64,000 bases of DNA from Dermanyssus gallinae. Lineage: Eukaryota; Arthropoda; Arachnida; Mesostigmata; Dermanyssidae. Of the stretch, positions 22,343-33,130 are shown one piece after another. The notes under the pieces were generated by a model, which did not search any database, was not told the DNA's origin, and saw only the letters and a program-made list of their open reading frames with translations. Location: contig QVRM01000987.1 of NCBI GenBank assembly GCA_003439945.1, positions 62,001 to 126,000 of the forward strand, read 5' to 3'. Made by a program: the position numbers and the translations under genes. The first letter of the stretch is position 1; each line of letters starts with the position of its first letter.

Positions 22343-22354
22343 ATAGTTATACAC
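22343..22354. repeat. SINE target-site duplication, left copy
   Basis: ATAGTTATACAC occurs here and again at 22543-22554, bracketing the SINE exactly. Confidence 0.88.
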
Positions 22355-22542
22355 GTCGAGCCCGGTGACGTGGTGCATTTATCTGCGCCTTGCGATTGGA
22401 GGAGACAGATAGGTGCGTGGGTTTGAGCCCCACCGTTGCACATTTGTATTTATGGGGGTCCGTAATAATGCAATGCGAAAAGCAGTCCCATGGACGTTAA
22501 AGCTTGGCTGACCCTCTGCCCGAAAAAGTGTGTATGTAACTA
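22355..22542 (+). mobile_element. tRNA-derived SINE, complete copy (~188 bp)
   Basis: The segment begins GTCGAGCCCGGTG, like the 5' part of a tRNA. At 22420-22430 it has GGTTTGAGCCC, close to the RNA polymerase III box B consensus GGTTCGANTCC. It continues into a tRNA-unrelated body (CACATTTGTATTTATGGGGG ... GGACGTTAAAGCTTGGCTGA ... CCGAAAAAGTG). The 12-bp duplication on both sides proves insertion as a unit. SINEs have no protein and rely on LINE enzymes. Related copies lie near 55925, 60790 and 62840. Confidence 0.87.
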
Positions 22543-22554
22543 ATAGTTATACAC
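22543..22554. repeat. SINE target-site duplication, right copy
   Basis: A perfect copy of the left 12-bp duplication. Confidence 0.88.
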
Positions 22555-25500
22555 ATGGATTGGATACTATCTGAATATGTGCCTACTCAATAAAAAAACA
22601 ACTGGAGTATTTAAAGATTCAAATACTAAATAATTCAAATACAAAAGTAAATCAAGCACTCTTATGCAAAACTGCAGGGATAGATTTATGTGCGAACACC
22701 GCGTTTCAGCTGTATCGACAGTGGCATGCTATTGAATGTTGTACCGAATAACCAAGAAACTACAAAGGCTCACGAACCTCCACCGCTGGACCGGAATTGT
22801 TTCAGCCTAGACTCGGTTAGCAATAGGCGACTTAGAGAAACGCCAGACCAAGCGCTAAACCAGAAGCAAGAGATCACGTCTCTGGAGAGACGAATCTTGT
22901 TTTGCGCCAGAAGCTAAACAAAACGTTGCAAAGTTTGCACTTGTGTCACAGTGAATATCCATCGCGTTGCGATCTCTTTTTCCACTGTTCTAAAACGCAT
23001 ATAAAAATCGCATGCAAACCGTGTTACATTATATCGGATATCGTAGTCTTTTTTGAGCAGTAATATTAATTTGATTGTTATAGCAATTATACTAGACCGG
23101 CTGTTATAATAGTTATAATAGATCGGTTATCGTGACGGATTTGTTGTAGACCATAGTACTTTAGTAGATTCATACTAACACATTCAATCAACGGCCACGA
23201 GTGTGAGGTCTTTGTCCTTTGCCATCTCCCGTGGCCAGGTGATTCTGTCGTTAACGCCGTATCAACTTTGCTTTCCCTAGAAGGACCTGCAACCACCGGG
23301 AGTCACTCTGTTTCTCCGTTTCTCGAGTTTAGAGCCGCCATGAGCTCGACACACTGACAATTTGTTTTGGTAGATGTGCAAATGACTCCCCCGATTGACC
23401 TAGGCGTAGAACCTCTGCATTCAGCTGCTCAAGCTCGAGTTATCTTCACAGGCCAAATGACAGGCACTTCAGTGCCGGTTTTACTCGATGCGTTCGCATT
23501 TCCAAACGCGTTAGCGATGGCCGGCCCGCCATTGGCCGCTTTCATGCACGCTTCCTACGAGTTCGTCCGCCAGTTCCCCGACGATGCGTCAGCAATCGGT
23601 TCAAAACCCGAAGCTTCTCCGGAGCCAGACACGATAAATGTAATGAGTTAACGAGCAACGTTTCGAGCAACTTCTTGTAGATTCTCTCCCTCGGCCGAGA
23701 ATCAGACCGAGTTCAGATGCAGAAGGAAGCAGTCTCGTCGCCAGCAGCAGCAGATGTATGGCTTCATGGATTTCCTGCGGGCAGCCTTGGCGCCCTGTTG
23801 GACAACGCACCCCCGAGAGAAGGTTGGACGCTTCTTTTAGACGCTCTCCTCGCTGCGGCTGCGCAGGGTAACCCGTCGGCGTTCGAGGACCTCTTCTGGC
23901 CGTGGTACGCGACTTGCGGCAAATAACAACAATTCGCCACAGAGCTTCAAACCGCAAAAAGCCTCGGTCCGGGCTCGCAGTCATGCAGGCTGCGCAGGCA
24001 AAGCCACGCAAATCTTCAAACCTCGGCGCCATCAATTTTGTTGGGTTTTTTTTCATCTCGCATTCGAAACGTTAGGCGGGCCTGGGCTCCTCAACGATTG
24101 ACCGCCACCAGGTGCAAACGGTCGGAACCTCCAGCAGAAACTTTCACTCGACATATAAAATTACAGCTGGCATGGCAATCTTCAGCAAGGCTCTTGAATG
24201 CCCTTGAATGAAAGGTAGGTATGTTCCTCAACGATTTCACTTACGTCACGTATAAGCCCAGCGGTCAAAAATGCCGGCAGGTAAGTATATCAATTAGCTC
24301 GATATCGTTGCTTCTTCGTGTGTAGGTGCACGTTGCAGCAGGCGCGCTAGCCTGTCACTCAATGCTCGCTTAGCAACGAAGAGTAGTCAGCGAAGTCAAC
24401 GAAGTCACCAGTGTTGCAGCTTAACTTCATTGTGGTAGAAAAACAGGAAAAGTGGTAAACACATCCAAAACAACTAGCCGGCAACGACGAGCTGAAATTT
24501 CAACATGTAGTAGTATTACTAAAAAGAGGGTCAGCCCAAAAATGTTTTTAGTAGCATTGCTGGTATTCGGTACTCTGGTTTTCGGGCATTCTGGTATATA
24601 CATATAAACACTCATTGTTACTGTTGTAGCTACATCAGCTAACAATGCAGGGCAGCATGACTAAGATCTATAGCTTTCCGAGTACAAAGACATTGCAGAA
24701 AGACGGTACAGCACAAATTGGGATTTTATATAACTGCTTAAGAATGTCTTTTTTTTGGGGGGGGGGGAATGTATCGGAGTCCTTGCTTACGCTTACGATA
24801 GATTTAGTAGAGTACAATCAGGATTAAGGGTCGACGAACTACGAAGAAGTACTAATAATTTGCACAGTTTCAACGACGTAGCTCTCAGTGGAGAAAGGTG
24901 AACGCTTGGCATACGGAGATACTATCTGCAGAGATTTTGGCGCAAAGTAGGTCCAAAACATTGTAGAAACGTCTGGCGTAACAGGCTTTTCAGAAAGCTC
25001 ACGCCGATTACAGCGCCGAAGAGGGCTATCCTTCAGCAGGAAAGAAAAACAGATGAAATCTGGATTGGTTTCGAATTGTGCATGATGCAGGCCACGCAAA
25101 TGTGGCATGTTAGATCCTCCAGTGACAAAGAGGCAAATTGAGAAATTTCTTTTTTTTTAATAAAAAACGCGTTCTGGGCGGCCAAGAGAGGATGCCACCA
25201 GAGTATGGACCATGCGACCGACGAAAAGCCTCCCACCAGGGTAAAGAAGCACATGTCGTCCGGGAAAGTTTTGGCGACCAATTTCTGCGATGCAAACGAT
25301 ATTCTTTAGTCGACCACCTTTCTGCGGCAAGTACAATTACTACAGAGTACAACGCAACACTCTTGACACCCTTAGCCATAGCCATTCGACAAAAACCAAA
25401 GTTCCAAGGGTCGTCAAAAGAGTCATCATTGTAAAGTCTTTAGTTGAGGTACTCTCGCGCGGATTTTCCGTTTTGCTGTGCAGAAAATTTATTATGCATT

Positions 25501-26640
25501 TTTAGCTGGACGGATTTTTTTCAACCACGAATCTGACTATTTGATAGCCTGTTTTAGGTAGTATTTGGAAAATCTATCAAGTTGATAATAGTGCTCGTGT
25601 CCGGCGCAAAGCCATAATCAGCACTAAGTTTTCTGCTGCATTAGGCTGCAACCTTTCAGCGCAAGACTCCTGTATGTGGCTTTTCGAGAAAGTTTGTCCA
25701 GAGAGGCCTAAACACAATCGAACCTACTTGTTCGGAGTATTGGCTGGCAGGAGACTATTATATGCCACCGTGTTTTTGCCTTCACAATCAAGGATGAAGA
25801 AATGATTCCAGCCAAGCAGAATTCTATCCGGCGCATGATAACGCCTCAGTTTTTTAGAACTGAGGCCCTAGCAGCCCAAGCTACCGTTGCCACTTTAGCT
25901 ATATTCGATTCTCCCTAAAATTTCGGGGTCGCATGCGCCCGGTTCGTCATAGTCAATTAGCGTATACATATAAAGTTTATATATAATTTAAATACATTAT
26001 GCGACGAGCTTTCGTTTACTTCCAAATATGGCGAGTAAACGGATACTTGAAACGACAGCCAAACGACAAAAGTGTTTTACTTTAATTTGAGGGATTCTGA
26101 ATATGTGTACAACCAGAGTTATTAAGCAACCAATATCACCCACGTTATCGACCTTACAGCAAACGAAGTGTCACTTGAAGGCGAGCGTGTAATCCAAGCT
26201 CGTTTTACAGCAGCAAAGACGGGCTAGTTAAGGACAAAAAAATGACAAAAAGCTGATTGTAATGTACTAAAAAATCTTATCTACTCTAACGCGCGCACCA
26301 TATTAATATTTTTTAATTTTAATTACTTTAGCAAACGGAACTTCTTAACTCATTAATTTGTTTACGTTCTCAAGCAGCTATTCCGCTATAAATAATTACT
26401 TTAGCAAACGGCACGTTTTCCATTTTGTTGCGCTTTTAAGCAGCATTTTCTACATCATAGCCGTAAGTGCAGCTAGTGACACTAGCTAAACGGCGCAGCG
26501 GGCTGTATAATGTTTTACATAACCTGTTTCAAAGTCTGCATACTATGATGGCTACGGTTGATAACGACATATTACGTTGTGATAACTGTATATCATACAT
26601 TTATCGAGTGTAGACGTGGTTATAGATGGATGGATTTATT
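22555..26640. other. unrecognised stretch
   Basis: Two overlapping opposite-strand open frames (23367-23651 plus, 23601-24056 minus) are longer than average but have no recognisable domain, signal peptide or splice context. Near 24519-24555 a short inverted repeat, TACTAAAAA...TTTTTAGTA, encloses GGGTCAGCCCAAAAA, which resembles the 3' part of the SINE family in reverse. Poly(G) and poly(T) runs lie near 24750-24770. No gene can be supported. Confidence 0.4.
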
Positions 26641-26679
26641 ATTCATTTGACATGTAGACCTATATATACATGTCACCTT

Positions 26680-26697
26680 TTTATGTATGTATGTATG
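26680..26697. repeat. (TATG)n patch
   Basis: A short tetranucleotide run of TATG units. Confidence 0.7.
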
Positions 26698-26779
26698 TGA
26701 AGAAAAAAGCGGCAGCATAAGCGGTCATGTTGAGATATCTAAGGTTTCCCCAACAGTCTGCCAATTTCAGCGCTCTCTC

Positions 26780-26782
<3 letters not shown>

Positions 26783-26858
<76 letters not shown>
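26783..26858. repeat. (TA)n microsatellite
   Basis: A pure TA run of about 75 bp. A second, shorter TA/GT-containing patch follows at 26940-26992. Confidence 0.97.
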
Positions 26859-26860
<2 letters not shown>

Positions 26861-27229
26861 ATTGCAATGAGCTGGTCATCGGAAGTTACCGGCCAACGTA
26901 GCATTACATCTAGCTCATGCGTTTACGCATGTGTCTTTGTGTGTATGTATATACACATTTGTATATATATATATATATGTATATATATATAAATGGTCGT
27001 CGGAAGTAACCATCTAACGTAGCAATTGCTCTTAAACCTGGCTCAGCTATAGACTTCCGCTACTAATCTCAGGCAATTTCCTCAATGTCTATAGGCAATG
27101 TCGGCCGCTAGGTTGTTGTTAGTTTGCTCCGCGTGTAGCCTATAGCGGCGTCGGTGGCGGACACGATGAATAATCGCACGGCAGGTGACAGACAGACAGA
27201 TCGGTAGGTGTGTTGTTGGCTTCACTCAC

Positions 27230-27520
27230 CTTAGAGCAGTGCCGTTTGATCAGCACCAAGTAAACCGCGGCGCGAGGCGTCGAGCTCGCAGTCATTAGCG
27301 CTGACGATTGCCCCGGCGAGACGAGACGCGATGGAGACCGGATCTCGTGATCGAACCATTTATTACAGTTCACCTTTACATGGAGGTTGTATGCATATAT
27401 ATATATAAGTTTAAGTCTACAGGTGAAATCGACTTGAGTCCTTCGGTAGCAAGACTGATCGTCGCGGCAGATTGACGACGCGCCAACGTAAAGGCAGCTC
27501 AAGGCTCTTAATGCCTTCAT
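27230..27520 (-). other. possible minus-strand exon end (splice donor only)
   Basis: The minus strand reads CTCTAAG|GTGAGTGAAG with the junction at 27230/27229, a near-perfect 5' splice site. The frame upstream is open to 27520 but includes a (TA)n-derived IYIYAY stretch, which argues against protein coding. It could be a non-coding first exon or chance. Confidence 0.22.
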
Positions 27521-27749
27521 TGGATCCGGATATGGGCGAGCTGGTCGAATGTTGTCGGTTGTACACCTACCGAACGTTACTTACGCTGCTTGCAGCGAAC
27601 TTGCAATAAGCTGTTGTTTTTTTTTTTGCTGCGAATTCTATGCGAGTCCTACGACGACCGTCTTCTGTCTGTCTTCTGCTGACGACGACCATAATTCAAG
27701 CATGGCCGCGGTAATGTTCGGTGATTGCGGTAACGTTTGTTAACAGACA

Positions 27750-28650
27750 TCCTCGTCATCAAATAGCTTCTCGCCTATATCGATCGGCATTGGCGCGGAA
27801 GCCTCGGAGTGACGGGGTTTGCTTGCGTCGTGCGTCGTTTGTACGCCCGTTTGACTTAGAGTTTGACTGTTGAACTGTTGAGTCCAATGAGTAACTAGAT
27901 GCGTACACTGCGCGCTTAGTATTCGATCAGAATCCGTACTCGAGGAAAGTTCAATTTGGGATTCTGATGAGCGACAAGCACAAATCGTCTACACGTCTTT
28001 CTCTTTCTACCAGCCTTCTAGACCATGCGCAGTGTTCCTCGAGCAAGCTTACAGGATGTAACTGCCGACTGACTTCACGTACACGGGGAAAGGCATCATG
28101 TGGGATGTCATCATGCATCATGTAGTATGGCAAGAGTACCTTTGGCGTTTACGGAATTGTTTGCGTTTTGTGTATAGCGAAATTTACGTGTGGAAATCTG
28201 ATCTGCTCTTTCGTAAGTGACGAAGATAGTCGACTATAGCAAGACGCAGTGACCGTCGTTTGGAGCCTAAATGTTCTTCATCACGGCGAAATACAGTAAG
28301 TAGGACGTCCATCCGGATGGCCAAAGGTCAGAGTGAACGAGGATTTTTATGAATACTATCTCCTACTGCGTTATAGTTAAGAATGCTGACGTAGTTATGC
28401 AAATAGTTGCATGCATAGGCTTACCGAAGTGTATCTACTGTTCACCTGTATGGAAACATTATTTTTAGAAAATAAATGTATACAAAATAATCAAATAATC
28501 AAAACGATAGCTACAGAAAACGAGCAATATGGTATATATTACTTATAAAAGTACGGCCTCTCTCGACCATTAGAGCCTGTACGCTTTGAAATTCCTATCC
28601 TGGGGAAAACTGTGCAAATGCTTGATCAATATGTGCTTGCCAGAAGCATG
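27750..28650. other. unrecognised stretch
   Basis: No motif or RNA gene is seen. Confidence 0.4.
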
Positions 28651-28651
28651 C

Positions 28652-28729
28652 ACTTACGATTTAAGTTTAAAGAGAGTACTTACGATTTAAGTTTAAAGGG
28701 AGTACTTACGATTTAAGTTTAAAGGGAGT
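28652..28729. repeat. three tandem 26-bp repeats
   Basis: Three successive units of ACTTACGATTTAAGTTTAAA plus GRGAGT. Units two and three are identical and unit one differs at one base. Confidence 0.95.
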
Positions 28730-30089
28730 ACCAAAATTTTGATTTCTCGAAAATGTAGTTGGAAGTTGGAATACATTCATTAAATCTGGATTTCTATAAA
28801 TACCTAGGGTTGCCTTTACATCATACGTATTTAAATAGTTTGTTGGATTTGGCATGCTACAAAATGTATGAAAGCGATTTTGACTCCATGACACGCCCAC
28901 ACAAACGCCAAACTTTTTAAACACTACCGCTTACGTAGAATCATCTAATATTACATTATTTGACTCAATTGGTGTATTGTCGTAAAGTCCAGCGTGCGAC
29001 CAGCTACACACATGGTCATGTAGAAACTGCATGGCATATAATCAATCAATCAGAATCGGCCGTGTCTTTCTAAGGAAAAATCTCGGAAAAACCTCTGGCA
29101 CATCGCACATCGTCACTAACTAGTCGATACTACCTAAGCAACATACACCTGTACTGTTAGGAGTTCCGTTTCCTTCATATATTAATGAATTTCATAAAAT
29201 TAAGCCTATTTTTACCTTGCTCACTTAGTGTAAGCCAGCCGTAGAACATACGGAAAATAATACAGTCAGAAACAGGTCCTACGACCTGCAGTAAGACCGT
29301 CGCAGACAACGTACGTCGCTAACAAACGCATCCGTATTCTAAGCAGTTTGTGTGTCGTCATAAAACCGACATCCCGACCTAGTGCTGTTCAGTTCAGTGT
29401 GTCGTGTTTGACGTGATGGCAAACCTTTCAGGCCAGGGTGAAAGGGCAACAACCAAATTTGCCATTGGCTTGGTAGGTGTCGCGAGAAACGGAAGAGCAT
29501 TAAGGACATAGCGTCATCCTTATTGTAGACGGCAGTCAACGTCGATCACGGATAACAAGGTAAAAGAAATCCGGAAAATCGTGCTTGCTGACAGAGGAAG
29601 TATTTATATTCGAGAACAAAACAAAATTGTGAGGATTTCGTAAAGATAAACTGCTATCATTTGAAAGGAAGTTTTGGGGCGTGAAGCCTGTGTCTGCGGG
29701 GATCGTCTGAAGATAGCCGAATTTCGAATTGTATTTGCTTACCAATTACTGGTACTAATACAAGCAGAATTGGCTTATTGTTAATACAATATTTCATTAA
29801 TGTCTGCATATAATACGGGTGAGCCAAGGGTGATGAATGTTAATATAGCCATGCTAGGCGATCTTGCACATGACTGGTTGATTGTGATGATGATCATGTT
29901 GTTGCTGTTGATGTTGTTATTGTTTTTGTGTGTTGCCTTTGTTGTTGTGGTGACAGCTGTACTGAAAGCAGCTATTAAGCTCAGAGGCATTTTTTGTTGT
30001 TGTGCTGCTATTGATTTTGATTTTATTATTATTAAATAAAGATCGATCCTTTTGTTCGGCTTGCGTTCACTTTTATGAACAAAACGCTT
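28730..30089. other. unrecognised stretch with a (TTG)n patch
   Basis: No domain was recognised. A TTG/ATG-rich segment at 29880-29970 generates hydrophobic open frames that I do not consider genes. Confidence 0.4.
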
Positions 30090-31100
30090 GCCCTCCTATA
30101 AAATTTCGCATTGCATATTTTACATTTCGGTCGAAGTGCTTAATGCTTTGCACATTTTAAGTACTTTTTCACTGAACCGCAACCTGTCTAGCACGAAGGC
30201 TTTTACAAGAGTGCGCTCTTTGCACAACTTCAACGCTAAGGTGGCTGACGCACTTTCAGGCAATTTTTATAAAGCAGGTTTTTGCCCGGTCCAAGCTTTT
30301 GAGGTCAGCTAATGTCAAGTGCGGCGATAATTACCAGAATTAGCTTCATCCTGAAAATCTTAATCGCTATTTCCCAAATTATGTCTCAGAGACCCCCGAG
30401 TAGCATAATAGCTGCAATTGCGTTAGCTTGCAATTATTCGATATGCCTAATATAAGCCAAGCGCGGAGTCAGGGTTACACCTAGGCATGAGAAGTGACTG
30501 ACGAGTTCAACTGAGCTGGAACCACTGATCCTGATACGGCGGTCATGTCTCGCACAAGGTTAAACATTTAGCCCAATTAAGCAATCTCTTGGAATACTCT
30601 CGAGCACGATTTTTTACAATTACAATTATGTTTATTTCACTCAAATTGAGTACAATATACATTTCAAAATGTATCTTCATGAAGCTCTATCTTCTTCACG
30701 CTTCCGACGAGAGAAGTAGTGCAACGATTATCGGTTCAGCGCTATGCACTCCACTGCATGGTACTTGGCACATCTCTACAGGCAGAACCGTCAGGTGCAC
30801 AGCTCGTACTCCTCGTGAAACGTTGCGTTTGAACATACCAAGTAGTGATAACCATGCACTATGTACCTGGTGTATACGTGGCGATTGTCACATGCAGGAC
30901 CAGACCAAAGACGCAAGGTATTGAAAATACCTCGAGCACGATTTAGAAGTAGACAAAGGCCGAATTGGTCATCCTTTTATTTTTATGACGATCAGATCCC
31001 ATTTGGCCGATTAACCCTTCTTCTTAACTTTTCATAAGATTTCGTCTTCTTTGAATCCACGAGCTTGGCATAATGGTTCTGTGAAGCCTAGTAGACTCTC
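30090..31100 (-). pseudogene. degenerate non-LTR RT fragment, interrupted by an insertion
   Basis: Minus-strand frames give LNRAREYSKRLLNWAKCL (joining about 30945 to 30575 across an insertion). HDRRIRISGSSSVELVS follows, then HFSCLGVTLTPRLAYIRHIE (about 30550-30440), then LVKAFVLDRLRFSEKVLK (about 30210-30155). These match the RT region after the catalytic site ('W-x-L-x-x-N', 'F-K-Y-L-G-V-T-L', 'HI-x-x-x') and the thumb of jockey-like elements. Many stops and frame changes are present. The intervening 30609-30930 segment is a separate insertion with a target duplication. Confidence 0.7.
30599..30947 (-). mobile_element. retrotransposed insert with ~14-bp target-site duplication
   Basis: CTCGAGCACGATTT occurs at about 30599-30612 and again at about 30931-30944. 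Read on the minus strand, the DNA between them ends in AATAAACATAATTGTAATTG followed by a short A run, that is, a polyadenylation signal and tail next to the duplication. That is the mark of a 5'-truncated retroinsertion of roughly 320 bp. Its coding content, if any, was not recognised. It interrupts the older RT fragment, so it is the younger event. Confidence 0.75.
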
Positions 31101-31127
31101 GACATGATCGACCCACTCATAGTCGCT

Positions 31128-31129
31128 AA

Positions 31130-31177
<48 letters not shown>
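31128..31177. repeat. (TTA)n microsatellite
   Basis: About 50 bp of TTA/ATT units directly at the 3' end of the fragment at 31178-32541. Confidence 0.95.
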
Positions 31178-32541
31178 AATTACACAATACAATTGTGAGG
31201 TGTGAATGTGTATCCTCGTTATTTCATGGTTACCATCTAGCTATTCTCAGCCCATCGCACTTAATATCGACGCGGCATTTCCTCTGCAAACTGCCAGTGA
31301 AAGCAGCTGCCTCAGAAATTCGTCTTCGCGTATATCCCCGGTGTTTGGTCGTATTCGATCACCTAAGTCTTTTATAAATTTCCTTGTACTTCTGCTGACC
31401 GGGCCCAATGTTTCCATTGCGATCGGCACGAAATTGTATCTATGCTCTAACTCTGTGTATTTACGCCACTTTTCTTTTTCTGCACGTTCGGCAACCCATC
31501 CCGCCTCCGTCGCGCTGTGGCATAAATAAGACGGTGCGGCCGTGCAGGATACTGTCGCATCCCAAACCAGGCATTTGCCTTTTTCCCACGGCGCAATGGT
31601 CACACTGTCAGGCCTTTTATCGTCATGTAGTCCTAGTCTGGGTTCCAGCATGCTAGGTATTCCCGCTTTCCGGAGAGCTCTTTGAATTATTGAGTTTAGT
31701 TCGGTGTGCCTAGGGGCCCGACCTTGGCACTTGATGCAGCTCAATGGGTGGAGGCCATCCTTCTCCACTGGTTTTCCACAGGCCTTACAAATGTGAGGTT
31801 CGCATATTTGCCCGCCGATTCTTAGAGCCGACACCATGCGGAATGAGATGTTGTCCAGCATGGTGCCGAGCTGCGGTGACGGAAGAGCCCTGAGAAATCC
31901 GCCGCTGAAGGTGTCTCGTGCGGCCAAGAAGACCGCTTTTCTGTGGGAGATTCAAGGCTTTCAATGATCTCACGGGTTATGACTTTGCATCTGTAGTTGT
32001 CGAGCACTCTTTGCGTGGTATGTTTTTCCCAAGAGCCTGGATCCAATCTCAGTTTGACCAGTGACTCTGCCTTCTGCTTAGCTATGTACAACCGGTGGTG
32101 AGCACTCGGGTCAACTAGCGTCTCAGCCAGCTGGCCGAATTCTATTAATGACGCTGCGTAACATATGGGGGCCAATTCGGTTGCTGATCGAATACCCAGT
32201 CCACCTTCTCTTATGGGGAGACTTGCTCTTCGTCACGTACTGTCCGTGAAGTCAATGTTGAGAACTTCGCTCAATATGTCCCTCGTCGAGTCGTCATACG
32301 ATTGCAGGGCGTCGGGACATTGGCTTGTCGGTGAAGTGCGTAGTGTGTAGTTGAATTTAGGGGAACCTAAACTATACTTCCAAAGGCATAGTGCCGCTTG
32401 TGAGTGCATAGCCAACAGACGAGGTCGCGTCTGTAGCAACGCGCGGCGTTTATCTCCTAAGGTCTTGAAAATATTTTGTGGACTAAGCGGAGCCCCAAGA
32501 ATCTCTAACTCGACCGGGTTAACTCGCCTGCAGCCTGGTAA
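31178..32541 (-). pseudogene. non-LTR element 3' region with Cys/His and endonuclease-like domain (copy A)
   Basis: The minus strand first gives REGGLGIRSATELAPICYA (about 32220-32160), a block known after the RT of these elements. A frame at 32175-31822 follows, then an open 226-residue frame (31927-31247). The latter contains SALRIGGQ, the zinc-type CKACGKPVEKDGLHPLSC and RHTELNSIIQRALRKAG, then MLEPRLGLHDDKRPDSVT and GKCLVWDATV, ending RGNAASIL. RPD...VWDAT resembles the PD-(D/E)xK core of restriction-like endonucleases. At least two frame changes occur between 32440 and 31927. The coding end is followed by a ~70-bp 3' tail reaching (TTA)n. The RT core itself is absent, so it is 5'-truncated. 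Confidence 0.8.
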
Positions 32542-32542
32542 A

Positions 32543-32571
32543 ATTATTATTATTATTATTATTATTATTTA
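32543..32571. repeat. (ATT)n microsatellite
   Basis: An ATT run between the 5' edge of copy A and the 3' tail of copy B. Confidence 0.93.
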
Positions 32572-33107
32572 TTACATGTTAAACAATGTTACAGTTGTGA
32601 CGTCTGAACGTATTATTGCAAAGTTTTTTTTACATAATTAGTTCACAGCGCCTAAAATAGATGCCGCGTTCCCTCTGCAAACCGCCAAGGACAACGCTTG
32701 CCTCAAGAATTGACCCTCTCTTCGGTCGTTCGTGACCTCCTGAATTCGCTTACTTAAGTCTTTGAGAAATGCTTCGGTTCCCTTGCTGATTGGTCCTAGT
32801 GTCTCCATGACGATAGGCACAAATATATATCTTGTTTCCAGTCCACAGAGCTGTGGTGTAAATAGGAAGCCGCGGTTGTGCACGAAACCGTTGCATCCCA
32901 AGCTAGGGACTTTCCATGTGACCATAATGCAATGGTCACCCCATCAGGTCTTTCTTCGCCAGCGGACACTAAACTTCTCGGTTCAAGTGTGGATGGTATA
33001 CCGGCTTTCCTAAGGGACCTTATGATCACACCGTTTAGTTCAGCATGTCTGGACGATCTACCGGCGCTCTTCGGGCAACTCAGTGGGTGTAGGCCACTGA
33101 AATCTAT
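32572..33107 (-). pseudogene. non-LTR element 3' end, endonuclease-like domain (copy B)
   Basis: It is the same family and orientation as the neighbouring copy A. Minus-strand frames give a segment around 33080-33040 that aligns with the Cys/His part of copy A, then IIRSLRKAGIPSTLEPRS, ERPDGVTIALW and SLAWDATVSCTTAASYL (33029-32880). After a frame change comes YIFVPIVMETLGPISKGT and a C-terminus ending RGNAASILGA (to 32638). It is shorter than copy A at its 5' side and ends on that side in (TTA)n. One frameshift around 32890 suffices to break it. Confidence 0.8.
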
Positions 33108-33130
33108 TTATTATTATTATTATTATTATT
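33108..33130. repeat. (TTA)n microsatellite
   Basis: A TTA run directly at the 5' truncation point of copy B. Confidence 0.93.

Noticed and set aside
23367..24056. Overlapping 94- and 151-residue opposite-strand frames as genes
   Set aside because: No recognised domain, no splice context, and mutual overlap on opposite strands; retained only as an unrecognised stretch.
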